Shown here: positions 44,401 through 52,990 of the stretch, in pieces
How positions within the stretch are numbered: the stretch's first letter is position 1
How the letters are laid out: each line of letters opens with the position of its first letter
Origin: Paenibacillus planticolens
GTDB lineage: Bacteria; Bacillota; Bacilli; Paenibacillales; NBRC-103111
Reading direction: 5' to 3'
NCBI RefSeq assembly: GCF_013141725.1
Contig: NZ_WHNZ01000045.1
Span: forward strand, 186,001-250,000
DNA: 64,000 nucleotides
Notes under the pieces: generated by a model
Told to the model about the DNA's origin: nothing
The model's database searches: none
Seen by the model: the letters and a program-made list of their open reading frames with translations, nothing else
Translations under genes and position numbers: made by a program

Positions 44401-45633
44401 AAGGCTTCCGCCATAATGGGCCGTAATCGAATGAGATCCCACGTTTAAAATGGGAGTCGTCAACGTCGCTATCCCCGAACTTAACGTCCCTGTGCCAAGA
44501 ACTGTCGAACCCTCCTTAAACGTTACGGTACCTGTCGGTCCCAAAAGGCTCGGCAGGCCATTCGCCACAGTTGCCGTCAGCGTTACGGAATTCCCGTAAG
44601 TCGTGGAACCGGGACTAGCGGCAACCGTCACTTCGGTCGGTATTCCCAGGACGAATTGCGATAAGCTGCTTGACGTACTCGGGGAATGCTGGACATCGCC
44701 ATTGTAAGTCGCGGTAACCGAATAACCGTTAACGGGCAGTACCGACGTCGTAAATGCAGCGACACCGCTTCCGTTTACCATCTCGGTTCCCAGCACATTG
44801 CTGCCTTCCTGGAAGGTGACCGTCCCGCTTGACGCGGCGGGGCTGCCATTTGAATTTGTAACGGTGGCCGCGAAGGTGACCGGTTCGCCAACGTAAATGA
44901 GTCCGGCATTCGAGCTCAGGCTGGTATTCGTTTGAATTTTATCAACCTTATGTATAAAAGTTGTCGATTTTGAATCGTGCAAACCATCACCTGCATAAAG
45001 AGCCGTAATCGTATGTGTCCCTACTCCCAAATTGGAAACAGACACAGAGGCATGTGCATTGAAATTCTCCAGCTGCTCCCAGGTTCTCGTGGTAGGCACA
45101 TTGTCTTGGCCGATTAAAGTAACTGTTTTGGCGATGTTATCTACCTTGATATCTGTCACATAACGATTACCTGAAAATTCCCATGATTTCTTCAAGCTGT
45201 TATTCGCGTCAAAGGCATACAAATACACTTTTAAATTATTATCCGTATCGCTATATGCCCAATAAGTCAGCCCGCCCCATTGAATAACGGGACAGTTGGA
45301 ACAAGTGAATTTCTTGCCGGCTAGTTCGGGAGCACTTCCCGAGCTCTTCAAAACAACCGTCGGCTCCGAAGCTGCCAGTACCTGCGGTACCCCAATCGGT
45401 GTTTCGCCATCGTAGAATATGACGCTCCCTATTGGCACCGTCCCCCCGGGTGCGCTATCCGTAACCACCGATGTAAATTGCACCGGTTGGCCATAGCTGG
45501 ATGAAGCCGGACCTGTGATCACTTGTCCGACTGTCGTCAGCGCATAGGCTGCCGGCTGGTACAGGTTCACCAGCAACGCGACCGAAAAAACCACGCCAAT
45601 CCATCGCAGCTTATAAACATTCATCCGTTTCAT
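41497..45633 (-). CDS. large secreted Ig-like repeat protein with C-terminal dockerin-like motif
   Basis: 1378 aa; ATG at 45633 with GGAGG 8 bases upstream. Signal peptide (helix 11-29, AYA-L). About eleven bacterial Ig-like repeats of ~95 residues follow (each with PTGTVTFK..G..LG-type strands, then GxHxIxAxYxGDxxH), then a divergent module. The last 33 residues hold one Ca2+-loop motif, DMDGNGTFDKADVIELLKL, like half a dockerin or EF-hand. The first Ig repeat is interrupted by ~105 residues. No LPXTG or SLH anchor. Probably an extracellular adhesin or structural protein; no catalytic domain seen. Confidence 0.9.
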   Translation of the reverse strand: MKRMNVYKLRWIGVVFSVALLVNLYQPAAYALTTVGQVITGPASSSYGQPVQFTSVVTDSAPGGTVPIGSVIFYDGETPIGVPQVLAASEPTVVLKSSGSAPELAGKKFTCSNCPVIQWGGLTYWAYSDTDNNLKVYLYAFDANNSLKKSWEFSGNRYVTDIKVDNIAKTVTLIGQDNVPTTRTWEQLENFNAHASVSVSNLGVGTHTITALYAGDGLHDSKSTTFIHKVDKIQTNTSLSSNAGLIYVGEPVTFAATVTNSNGSPAASSGTVTFQEGSNVLGTEMVNGSGVAAFTTSVLPVNGYSVTATYNGDVQHSPSTSSSLSQFVLGIPTEVTVAASPGSTTYGNSVTLTATVANGLPSLLGPTGTVTFKEGSTVLGTGTLSSGIATLTTPILNVGSHSITAHYGGSLTHVANSSSSAPVVINPIPTSATLTVTGGTGDSSSYGTSLTLTATVANTNGSPIAPGGTVTFKDGTTALGTTPLSGGTAVWTLPGSLATGSHAFKAEYSGDENHAISPPAVAGHTVNKAATAVVIEPPISIVVGGTAVLKANVVNTTNNSMKPTGTVTFKKDGEIISPSRALDSNGAVTITVPGLQAGDRFIKAEYSGDDNHFASVSSEVTQPVAKAQTEVQLSLPSGTSYYRHSAVFQVQVNGSAGTIPGGTISLIETRGGEPVVLAHNLALDSSGTVTWNTSDLQVGVHRLTAHYNGDDTYLTGDSPEKPFTVEAIPTVIALSPSEAEAAYGHLLNFTVQVSNTDAVQDTVRPTGSVIFKIHDQQVAEIPLDGNGQAVYTTDALTVGAWTVEAYYNPDIQHSASEHASAAVIINKASTATTVQSSGGIVVGEAATFTAKVGNTSNAGILPTGTVTFKNNGIALLSPVTLDSNGTAVLTVPNLPVGDLSITAEYSGDGNHLAGASSPITQPVSKAPVTVQLSLTPQTGESVYGHAVTVTVQVVNAGSGGFVPMGTVALSSTGSFSHWPSELLLTNGTATWDTQQLDIGTHAIVARYSGDNEHLAGVSTSSSLRIKPIPVTVKMTASVTEAVYYGSPITFTAHVTNTNEEPQIPVGHIVFTGGNLPDTTMNLDSAGFASITTAALLPGTYSIQAAYVPDLLHEANKSQPITQAVKPNTQGTVLILNHPSATFQLGETIKFSVSVGDLIGDLTQPGYISLRENGAERARVTTDVYGNAEISLSDLSSGTHRFTALYQREGITDGTESQEVTVVVQPAFTQLFLASEDYGKMLPTSTPWISAVVNGASPSFTFRPISAEAGTGIQLTRVNPQNGELGSAIELTNGQSAPVQLAEGLNRFQLKQVSLDGTASTKHIVSLFYQNGDKVWDISSVLAATLSGYDMDGNGTFDKADVIELLKLIEPLSAGNNRP

Positions 45634-45710
45634 GATCCATTCCTCCGCTTTATAGTAACTCTAGTAAGTATACTAGATTTATCGGGTTTTGGGATACAAA
45701 ATGAATACAA

Positions 45711-45756
45711 AAAAGCCACATGTCCCCGTCTAATCAACAGGTACAAATGGCTTTTC
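45711..45756 (-). terminator. terminator of the quinone-detoxification operon
   Basis: Minus-strand AAGCCATTTGT-CC..GGGGACATGTGGCTT followed by TTTTT. Confidence 0.8.
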
Positions 45757-45765
45757 ATTTCCCCC

Positions 45766-46377
45766 TCAAACAGGGCGCTCGATCTCAAACTGTTCTCCCA
45801 ATTTGGCATAGGAGTTGCCTGCCAACCTGCTAACCGGTTTCAGCTTTTGCGCATCGATATGACCGTTCTCATACAAGGCATCGGCGATGTGAAAGTGGAC
45901 CACTCTGCCGATTAATAAATCGGCAGAGGGAGCGCCCTCGGTCCCGCCAAGCGGTATCGCCTGCTCCAGGACACACTCCATCCGGATGCTCGCCTCGGCG
46001 ATACCGGGAACGGCTATCTTCGTGCTTTCGACAGGCGTTAGGCCCGACAAAGCCACTTCGCTCTCATCAGGGGGCAATGCGGCTGCCGCTTGATTGATTT
46101 GGCTGATATACGATTCGTCCGATATATGAACGACGAATTCCCCTCTGTCCATGGCATTGCGTGAAGTGTCCTTGCGCTTGCCCTGCTTTCTTTGTACCGA
46201 TACAGCAACCATCGGCGGGTCTGCCGTCACAATCGTAAAGTAACTGAAGGGAGCGGCATTGAGCACTCCCTCGGCGGAAAGGGAAGTGACAAACGCAATC
46301 GGTCTGGGAATAATGCTGCCGATCAGCAGCTTGTAATTCTCCCGCTCGGTTTGATTCGAAGGGTCGATCGCGATCAC
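45766..46377 (-). CDS. flavin reductase-like FMN-binding protein
   Basis: 203 aa, beginning with GTG at 46377 (weak ribosome site). Flavin-reductase-like split barrel (LLIGSIIPRPIAFVTSLSAEGVLNAAPFSYF, PPMVAVSVQRKQGKRKDTSRNA). Binds FMN and probably reduces flavin or a small substrate. Last gene of the five-gene operon with MhqD-, MhqO-, DoxX- and MhqR-like genes (27-base gap), so a role in handling quinones is likely. Confidence 0.9.
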   Translation of the reverse strand: MIAIDPSNQTERENYKLLIGSIIPRPIAFVTSLSAEGVLNAAPFSYFTIVTADPPMVAVSVQRKQGKRKDTSRNAMDRGEFVVHISDESYISQINQAAAALPPDESEVALSGLTPVESTKIAVPGIAEASIRMECVLEQAIPLGGTEGAPSADLLIGRVVHFHIADALYENGHIDAQKLKPVSRLAGNSYAKLGEQFEIERPV

Positions 46378-46404
46378 CCTGCATCACCCGCTTTGCTTGT
46401 TATT

Positions 46405-47019
46405 TTATGCTGAAGCTAGATTCGCCTTAAACCAAGTCCCGGCTGCTTCAACTTCTGTACGCGTCAATTGGTGCCCCGCGCGCTCCCATTGCACGGTTAC
46501 CTCGGCTCCCGCCTCACGGAGCAGCTGCTGCAGCTCTTCAGTCTCCTCCGGCGAGCATATCGGATCGTTGCTGCCCGCTCCAATGAAGATCGGCGTGCCG
46601 GATAGGTCCGGAAGCTGAATGCCGCGCCGCGGCACCATCGGATGGTGAAGGATTGCGCCACGCAGCGCATCCGGGTAGTGGAACAAGAGGCTGCCCGCAA
46701 TATTGGCGCCGTTGGAGTAGCCGACAGCCACTACATTCCGGCGGTCAAAACCATGCTCCGCAGCAGCATCATCCAAGAAGTCGTTCAGTTCCTTCGTGCG
46801 GAAGATGAGATCCTCCTCATCGAAGACTCCTTCCGCCAGCCTGCGGAAAAACCGCGGCATCCCATTTTCGAGCACGTTGCCTCTAATGCTTAATACGGAT
46901 GAGCCCGGGGAAATAGCCTGTGCCAGCGGGAGAAGGTCGCGCTCGGTGCCGCCGGTTCCGTGCAAAAGCACGAGCACCGGTGCTGTCAGATCCGTACCCT
47001 GTTGGAAAATATGTCTCAT
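46405..47019 (-). CDS. mhqD: MhqD-like carboxylesterase (alpha/beta hydrolase)
   Basis: 204 aa. Catalytic triad visible: Ser102 in VGYSNGAN, Asp152 in GSNDPICSPEE, His183 in AGHQLT; oxyanion region LLHGTGGTERDLL. Esterase of the phospholipase/carboxylesterase family. Its ATG overlaps the stop of the dioxygenase gene (ATGA). In Bacillus subtilis the same pair (MhqO-MhqD) belongs to the MhqR regulon against methylhydroquinone and catechol. Confidence 0.88.
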   Translation of the reverse strand: MRHIFQQGTDLTAPVLVLLHGTGGTERDLLPLAQAISPGSSVLSIRGNVLENGMPRFFRRLAEGVFDEEDLIFRTKELNDFLDDAAAEHGFDRRNVVAVGYSNGANIAGSLLFHYPDALRGAILHHPMVPRRGIQLPDLSGTPIFIGAGSNDPICSPEETEELQQLLREAGAEVTVQWERAGHQLTRTEVEAAGTWFKANLASA

Positions 47020-47969
47020 TGTTCGCTTCCCTCCAATTCACGCACCGCGATCGGCGGCAGATTGCGCTCGATTTGAGCACGGTTCGCTTCGAACCATTCC
47101 GGCAGCATGATCTGTTCGCCAAGCGCCTCAGGCGCCTCGTCTCTGGCAAAGCCCGGAGGATCTGTCGCAATTTCGAACAGGATGCCGCCTTCTTCACGGA
47201 AATAGATCGCATTGAAATATTGGCGGTCGACAATTGGCGTAGGATGGTAGCCGCTGTTTTGGACATGGTTTCTCCAAAGCTCATGCTCGGCATCATCTTT
47301 GGCACGCCATGCGATATGATGGACAGTACCCGCTCCGCCTGCGCCATATGGCATTGGCGTCACTTGAATGTCGATGATGTTCCCAATATCGCCAAAAGAT
47401 TTGAACCGGGCATAAGCACCCTCTTGCCCTACTTTCTCAAGCCCCATCACCTGCTCAAGCAGTTGGGACGTTTTGTCAGGGGCGGTACTGTAGAGAATCG
47501 CGCCACCGAAGCCTTTGATGGCTTTATCGGCGGGAATGCCGCCGAAAGCCCATGTGCTAAGCGGGCCTTGCTCACGCTCGACGATTTCCAATTTGAGACC
47601 GTCGCGGTCTTCGAATTGCAGATAGGTCTCGTGGAATCTTTCCGTTTTTTCAAAGGAAATGCCGAATTTCGTCAGGCGTTCCTCCCAGAAGGCAAGGCTG
47701 CCAGCAGGCACCGCATAAGTGGTGATACCCACTTGGCCGCCTCCGATACGCCCTTTGCGGGAACCGGCCCATGGGAAGAACGTGATGATCGTTCCCGGGC
47801 TGCCGTGCTCGTCGCCAAAGTATAGATGATACACTTCCGGCGCGTCGAAGTTGATTGTTTTTTTGACCAGGCGCAATCCAAGAATACCGGCATAGAAATC
47901 TACAGTTCCTTGTGCATTTTGAACGAAAGCTGTTATATGGTGAATACCTGCGGTTTGTTGTTTTGTCAT
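47016..47969 (-). CDS. mhqO: MhqO-like ring-cleaving dioxygenase
   Basis: 317 aa, two tandem glyoxalase/VOC modules (residues ~8-135 and 150-270), beginning GIHHITAFVQNAQ; metal ligands expected at His10/His11, the second-module His (TVHHIAW) and Glu in LFEIATDPPGF. An Fe2+-dependent extradiol-type enzyme thought to open hydroquinone or catechol rings. Third gene of the MhqR-like operon. Confidence 0.9.
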   Translation of the reverse strand: MTKQQTAGIHHITAFVQNAQGTVDFYAGILGLRLVKKTINFDAPEVYHLYFGDEHGSPGTIITFFPWAGSRKGRIGGGQVGITTYAVPAGSLAFWEERLTKFGISFEKTERFHETYLQFEDRDGLKLEIVEREQGPLSTWAFGGIPADKAIKGFGGAILYSTAPDKTSQLLEQVMGLEKVGQEGAYARFKSFGDIGNIIDIQVTPMPYGAGGAGTVHHIAWRAKDDAEHELWRNHVQNSGYHPTPIVDRQYFNAIYFREEGGILFEIATDPPGFARDEAPEALGEQIMLPEWFEANRAQIERNLPPIAVRELEGSEQ

Positions 47970-48029
47970 GGAAATACACTCCTTTAAATCGTTAGTTTTA
48001 GTTATGTCCTTACCTGAGCAGAAAGAATC

Positions 48030-48431
48030 TTAGAATAATAATGCATCAATGGAGTAAGCGCCTGCGCCTGTTAACGCTACGCCCACAACGACTACTAGCA
48101 GCAAAAGATTGTATTCATAGCCGCCGGCTGTGTTCCAGTAACCGTTCTTGCCGTGAACTTTGACAATCGCCATAACCATCGTCATCGCTATCAGCAAGGA
48201 AGCAAAAACCGTGCCCAGCCCCGCGGCAAACAATAACCCCCCTGCGAATTCCATCAGACCGGCCATGACCGCCATCGCAACCCCAGGCTTAATGCCGATG
48301 GACTCCATCCAGCCGCCTGTTCCTTTTGGACCGTAGCCCCCGAACCAACCAAACAATTTCTGCGAACCATGGGCCATGAAACTGATCCCGACAACTAGAC
48401 GAATTAGCAATAATCCTAATGCGATACTCAT
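48030..48431 (-). CDS. DoxX-family membrane protein (CatD/MhqP-like)
   Basis: 133 aa from Met 48431 (GGAGG upstream). Four membrane helices and the family motif LVVGISFMAHGSQKLFGWFGGYG. Proteins of this kind accompany quinone- and catechol-detoxifying dioxygenases in the MhqR/CatR regulons. 60 bases before the MhqO-like gene. Confidence 0.9.
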   Translation of the reverse strand: MSIALGLLLIRLVVGISFMAHGSQKLFGWFGGYGPKGTGGWMESIGIKPGVAMAVMAGLMEFAGGLLFAAGLGTVFASLLIAMTMVMAIVKVHGKNGYWNTAGGYEYNLLLLVVVVGVALTGAGAYSIDALLF

Positions 48432-48458
48432 GAAAATCATCCTCCATTTCAATTTTAA

Positions 48459-48480
48459 GAATCTTTATTTTAAGATATTT
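48459..48480 (-). promoter_or_regulatory. candidate MhqR operator upstream of the doxX-like gene
   Basis: TATCTTAAAATAAAGATT (minus strand) is an inverted repeat ATCT-N8-AGAT with the same layout as the MhqR box described in B. subtilis, recalled from the literature. It shares a 15-base core with the site at 49027-49047. Confidence 0.6.
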
Positions 48481-48528
48481 GATAAAAGTGAAAGTAGTTG
48501 CACCTCCGAAAAAGGACAAACTACTTAT

Positions 48529-48972
48529 CTATTTGAAATTTTCCTGAGCAAACTTGCCGAGCTTCTTCAACAATTGGCTGGCGACCGTCTTCTCTTCTTC
48601 CGTAAGGCCGGCCACAGCTTTCTCAATTACTTCTGTGTGCTGAGGAAATACTTCTTCGATGAACTGCTTGCCTTTATCCGTAATTTCCGCAAAAATGAGT
48701 CTGCGATCCTCGGTTGACGTCCGGCGGACGACATATTCTTTCTTCTCCAACTTATCGACGACATAGGTGATATTTCCGCTGCTCATCAGCACTTTAGAGC
48801 CGATTTGTTGAATGGCTTGCGCTCCCTTATGGTACAGCAGCTCAAGTACCCCAAATTCGGTCCGGTTCAAACCATGCTTGCGGATGTCGCGGTCGCCGTG
48901 AGCGTTGACCCATTCGCTTGCTCTAGAGAGTGCAATATAGAGATCCAAAGAATCGTTTCGCGTTTCGGCCAT
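48529..48972 (-). CDS. mhqR: MarR-family repressor, MhqR-like
   Basis: 147 aa from Met 48972 (GAGG, 8-base spacing). MarR winged helix: LNRTEFGVLELLYHKGAQAIQQIGSKVLMSSGNITYVVDKLEKKEYVVRRTSTEDRR. No conserved redox Cys, as for MhqR. Precedes DoxX-, MhqO- and MhqD-like genes on the same strand; it should repress the operon until quinone stress. Two matching dyads, in its own promoter and before the doxX-like gene, are probable binding sites. Confidence 0.88.
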   Translation of the reverse strand: MAETRNDSLDLYIALSRASEWVNAHGDRDIRKHGLNRTEFGVLELLYHKGAQAIQQIGSKVLMSSGNITYVVDKLEKKEYVVRRTSTEDRRLIFAEITDKGKQFIEEVFPQHTEVIEKAVAGLTEEEKTVASQLLKKLGKFAQENFK

Positions 48973-49026
48973 CAGGTCCACCTCATTTCTTATGTTAAAT
49001 TTGTTTGTGTTCGATGTCTTGATTTA

Positions 49027-49055
49027 AAGATACTTTATTTTAAGATAAATGTCAA
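49027..49055 (-). promoter_or_regulatory. promoter of the mhqR-like gene with overlapping operator
   Basis: On the minus strand TTGACA, 17 bases, TATCTT. The spacer and -10 contain TATCTTAAAATAAAGTATCTT-like sequence (core TATCTTAAAATAAAG, identical to the site at 48459), so a bound repressor would cover the promoter. Confidence 0.7.
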
Positions 49056-49059
49056 CGGG

Positions 49060-49303
49060 CATTTTGAAAAAAGTGAAAAGTTTACTTAGTGCGCCGGCGT
49101 TCGGCCTTTTCATGGTTCAGTGACCGTTAATTTGCGGCATGATGATGAAAGGTTAACGGACTTTAGAGCCGTTATTGTCTGATTTGATGGCTGTTTTGGG
49201 CCAGGTAGACGGTAGATGTAAAGGTAGATGGCACACTACATCAGCCAGCGGCAGCGCACATCCCTCTCCCATCAGGAAGAGGGAATGCTCTTTCTCGCCA
49301 ATC
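49060..49303. other. gap without a gene
   Basis: No supported gene. It contains AACGG..CCGTT dyads at 49118-49180, which resemble the family E elements near 56460, and a CCCTCT..AGAGGG hairpin at 49263-49284 after the ABC exporter gene that lacks a clear U-tract. Confidence 0.5.
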
Positions 49304-51052
49304 CTAACCCACCATAGCTGATTCGCCTTTCTGCAGCTGATACATTTTCGCGTAACGGCCGCCCAGCGCCATCAATGCCTCATGATTGCCGCGCTCTGCG
49401 ATCTCGCCGCGATGCAGGACGAGAATCTGGTCCGCGTCGCGAATCGTGGACAACCTGTGCGCGATGACGAGCGTCGTGCGCCCTTCGCTGACAACTTTCA
49501 GCGCCTGCTGGATCAGGCCCTCCGTCTCGCTGTCAATGCTCGCTGTGGCTTCGTCCAGAATGAGAATGGACGGATCGAAAGCTAGCGCCCGAGCGAAGGA
49601 GATGAGCTGCCGCTGCCCCGAGGACAGCGTGCTTCCCCGTTCCACGACCTGCTCATCGTAGCCGTTCGGCAGCTGTTCGATGAAGGAGGCCGCGCCGACG
49701 TCTTTCAGCGCGCTTTTCACACGATCCAAGGAGATCTCCTCATTATACAGGCTCACATTGAACTTAATATCCCCAGCAAACAAGAACGGATCCTGGAGCA
49801 CTATCCCCATATGTTTCCGCAGCGCCTGCTTCGACATGGACCGAATGTCCTGACCATCGATCGTAATGCTGCCCTCATTGGGTTCGTAGAAACCGAGCAG
49901 CAGGTTCATGATGGAGCTTTTGCCCGAGCCGGTATGACCGACCAATGCGATCGTTTCCCCTTTTCGCGCCTCGAATGAAATCTGCTTTAGCACATTTTCC
50001 CCTTCTTTATAGGCAAAGGTCACCTGATCGAACTTCACGATCCCCTCCGGACGGCTTACCTTATCTGTCTTCTCAACGTCCTGTCCTTCCATGTCCATAA
50101 TGGCGAACACTTTATCCGCGGATACGAAGGCTCTCTGCGCATTCGTCAGCTGATCGAAGATCCCGATAATCGGCTGAAAAACACGCCCCAGATAGTCAAT
50201 AAACGCATAAAACACCCCGAAGGAAATAACCGCTTGCAGCGATTCACGGCCGAAATACCAAATAACCATCGCCGTCACTAAGCTCCCGATCGTACCCACA
50301 ATATTACGGGAAGACAGGGAGAAAACACGGAACTGCTTCAATTGATTCACATAGCGGTCTTGGTTCAACACTTCAAATTCGTCCAGCGTCACTTTCTCAC
50401 GGCGAAAAGCTTGAATAATCGGCATGACAACGATCGATTCGTTGATCATCGCGTTCATATCGCTTAGCCGCGCACGCATGATGGTGATAAATACCTTCGA
50501 GTATTTCAAATGAATCTTCATAATCAAAACGAAAATCGGCGGCAGCACCAGGCAATATACGGCCAAATGCCAGTCCAAGATAAACAAGGCTACGAAGATA
50601 CCAATTAACTGCATCGTACTGACAACGAACGTGGCCATGAAGCTCATAAAAAGGTCGCGCACCGCCTCGGTATCGTTGGCAATTCTCGATACCACCTGAC
50701 CGATCGGCGTATTATCGAAATAACGCAGCGCGATGCGTTGAATGTGTCCCATTAAGTCCATGCGCATGTTTTTGATGATTTGCAAGGCTGTGGACTGGAA
50801 TAAGTAGGCTTGCGTATAGTTGCAAATGCTTGCTATAAGCAGCAGACCCATATATAGACCAAGCAGCTTAAGTACAGAGGAAATCTGGCTTGCTCCAACG
50901 GAAAGGTGCTGGTCGATGATCGTTTTGGTGATGTAAGGTCCGGCCAACTCGGCGCTGACTGCGCAGCATAAGATGAGCAGCGCGCCGATAATCCTAAATT
51001 TATAGACGAGCGCATACGAGATAAGCCTTCTCGTGGTTGATGGTTTATTCAT
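49304..51052 (-). CDS. ABC exporter half-transporter with canonical ATPase (YheH/BmrD-like)
   Basis: 582 aa; AAAGGAGGGG before the ATG. Six-helix exporter domain (1-310) and ATPase: Walker A GHTGSGKSS, Q-loop LQDPFLFAG, signature LSSGQRQLISFARAL, Walker B ILILDEATASID with catalytic Glu, H-loop IAHRLSTI. Signature begins LSSGQ rather than LSGGQ. Second gene of a pair with the 51073 product (20-base gap), forming a heterodimeric multidrug exporter. Confidence 0.94.
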   Translation of the reverse strand: MNKPSTTRRLISYALVYKFRIIGALLILCCAVSAELAGPYITKTIIDQHLSVGASQISSVLKLLGLYMGLLLIASICNYTQAYLFQSTALQIIKNMRMDLMGHIQRIALRYFDNTPIGQVVSRIANDTEAVRDLFMSFMATFVVSTMQLIGIFVALFILDWHLAVYCLVLPPIFVLIMKIHLKYSKVFITIMRARLSDMNAMINESIVVMPIIQAFRREKVTLDEFEVLNQDRYVNQLKQFRVFSLSSRNIVGTIGSLVTAMVIWYFGRESLQAVISFGVFYAFIDYLGRVFQPIIGIFDQLTNAQRAFVSADKVFAIMDMEGQDVEKTDKVSRPEGIVKFDQVTFAYKEGENVLKQISFEARKGETIALVGHTGSGKSSIMNLLLGFYEPNEGSITIDGQDIRSMSKQALRKHMGIVLQDPFLFAGDIKFNVSLYNEEISLDRVKSALKDVGAASFIEQLPNGYDEQVVERGSTLSSGQRQLISFARALAFDPSILILDEATASIDSETEGLIQQALKVVSEGRTTLVIAHRLSTIRDADQILVLHRGEIAERGNHEALMALGGRYAKMYQLQKGESAMVG

Positions 51053-51072
51053 CCTGTCCCCTCCTTTCTCCG

Positions 51073-52815
51073 CTATTCATCCAAGCTCGCTTCCATCTGC
51101 TGACGGTCCCATTGTTCCCGGTACCAACCGCCATACAGCATGAGCTGTTCATGTGTTCCTTCTTCAATGACCCGCCCGTCATCTAAGACGAGAATCCAGT
51201 TCGCATGGCTTACGGCCGATAACCGGTGGGTCGTAATGAACGTCGTTTTGCCCGCCCGCTCCTTGCGGATGTTTTGGATGATGCGGCTTTCCGTCCGGGC
51301 ATCTACCGCGGATAGCGAGTCATCCAACAGGAGCACCTCGGAGTCGATAAGCAGCGCTCTGGCAATCGCCAGACGCTGCTTCTGCCCGCCGGACAGCATG
51401 ACGCCGTTTTCGCCGACGATGGTAGCCAGGCCCTCGGGCATCTGCTCGATATCCTGGGCGAAAGAAGCCATCTCCACCGCCCATGCAATCTCCTCCGGCG
51501 AAGCGTCGTGCTTGCCCAGCGCGATATTGTCGCGAATGGACTTCGACAGCAGCAGATGCTCCTGCGGGACATATGCAACCCAGCTTTTCACTCGATCTAG
51601 CGCAATTTGTTCAATCGGCACATCCGAGATGAACAGCTTCCCGGGTTCGATCGGGTATTGCCTCAGCAGTTGCTTCAGCAGCGTACTTTTGCCGCTTCCC
51701 GTGCGGCCTACAATGCCTAGTGTTTGTCCGCGCTCCAACTCGAAGGAGACATGCGCTAAGCTGGGGTGATTGGCGGTCGGATACGTAAAGCTGAGATCCT
51801 TCATCTCGATCCGCTCAGGCACATTTACCGCAACAGGCTTCGCGGCGTCCACGATATCGGCCTTCTGCGTCAGCGCTGTATCCAACCGGTCGGCTGAGGC
51901 GCTTCCGCGCTGCAGCACATTGATAAACTCGCCGAAGGAAATCATCGGCCAAATCAGCATGCCGAGGTAAATGTTGAACGAAATGAGCTGGCCCAGCGAA
52001 ATCTCGTTTTGGAACACCAAGTAAGAGCCGTATCCGATTCCGATGGAATAACTCAATCCTACGATGAGCGAAGTCAGCGGTTGAAAGAGCGCATTTAACA
52101 TGGAGACGCGTTTATTCTTGTTCATTACGTCGGAGGTCACTCGATCAAAAGCCGTCAGATCATGCTCTTCCTGCACATACGAACGAATAACCCGAATGCC
52201 GGAGATCGACTCCAGCGCATGATCGTTCATTTTGCCGAAAGAAGCTTGTGCCGCGAGGAAGCGCACTCTCACCTTTTGACCCAGTTTACTGATCACAAAA
52301 GCCAAAAAAGGCAGCGGAATCAGCGCCGCAATCATTAATTTAAAAGATATAAGGGAAATCATCGTCACGATAACGACGGATGCACCGACTAAGGTATGCA
52401 CCAGGGTCATCACCCCGTACCCGGAGGTTTGACCGATCGCCAACACGTCATTCGTGGCCAAGGCCATTAACTGTCCCGTGCTGTTGCGCTGGAAGAACGC
52501 CGGCGTCATTTTCGTCAAATGAGCAAGCAAACGGCCGCGGAGCACCTTCTCCACAAGCGCTGAGTTACCGAATAACGTCGTAATCCACACATAAGCCATA
52601 ATGTACAAAAGCAACGCAAGTCCTATGAGCAGCAGGACCGTCTGATTGAGCGTAGAAACCGTCAAGTTTCCACTGCGAATATGATCGATTGTATTTCCTA
52701 TCATTTTAGGCGGGATCGTCGCCAGTAAATTCACACCAATCATTAACCCGATTGCCAGGACATAATATTTCCATCTCTCTTTGAAAAACCACCGCAGCTT
52801 GATGATAAAAGACAT
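51073..52815 (-). CDS. ABC exporter half-transporter with degenerate ATPase site (YheI/BmrC-like)
   Basis: 580 aa from Met 52815 (GGAAGGGGTGG upstream). Exporter membrane domain and ATPase: Walker A GRTGSGKST, signature MLSGGQKQRLAIARAL, Walker B VLLLDDSLSAVD with Asp where the catalytic Glu is expected, H-loop TTHRLSAV. The missing Glu is normal for one half of heterodimeric exporters such as BmrCD, which couple transport to a single active site. Partner of the 49304 product. Confidence 0.94.
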   Translation of the reverse strand: MSFIIKLRWFFKERWKYYVLAIGLMIGVNLLATIPPKMIGNTIDHIRSGNLTVSTLNQTVLLLIGLALLLYIMAYVWITTLFGNSALVEKVLRGRLLAHLTKMTPAFFQRNSTGQLMALATNDVLAIGQTSGYGVMTLVHTLVGASVVIVTMISLISFKLMIAALIPLPFLAFVISKLGQKVRVRFLAAQASFGKMNDHALESISGIRVIRSYVQEEHDLTAFDRVTSDVMNKNKRVSMLNALFQPLTSLIVGLSYSIGIGYGSYLVFQNEISLGQLISFNIYLGMLIWPMISFGEFINVLQRGSASADRLDTALTQKADIVDAAKPVAVNVPERIEMKDLSFTYPTANHPSLAHVSFELERGQTLGIVGRTGSGKSTLLKQLLRQYPIEPGKLFISDVPIEQIALDRVKSWVAYVPQEHLLLSKSIRDNIALGKHDASPEEIAWAVEMASFAQDIEQMPEGLATIVGENGVMLSGGQKQRLAIARALLIDSEVLLLDDSLSAVDARTESRIIQNIRKERAGKTTFITTHRLSAVSHANWILVLDDGRVIEEGTHEQLMLYGGWYREQWDRQQMEASLDE

Positions 52816-52990
52816 TAATTCCACCCCTTCCATTTTCGCACATAGATTGATTCTATAGTTTCAGCCTGTTGAAGTCTATGAGGAAGTTCGATTTAATCAA
52901 ATTTTCCTGAACATGCAACATTACGGAAACTTCTTTCGTTTATAAGGACAGACTAAACATAAACCCTACATACAGAAAGGAAGTACATCT

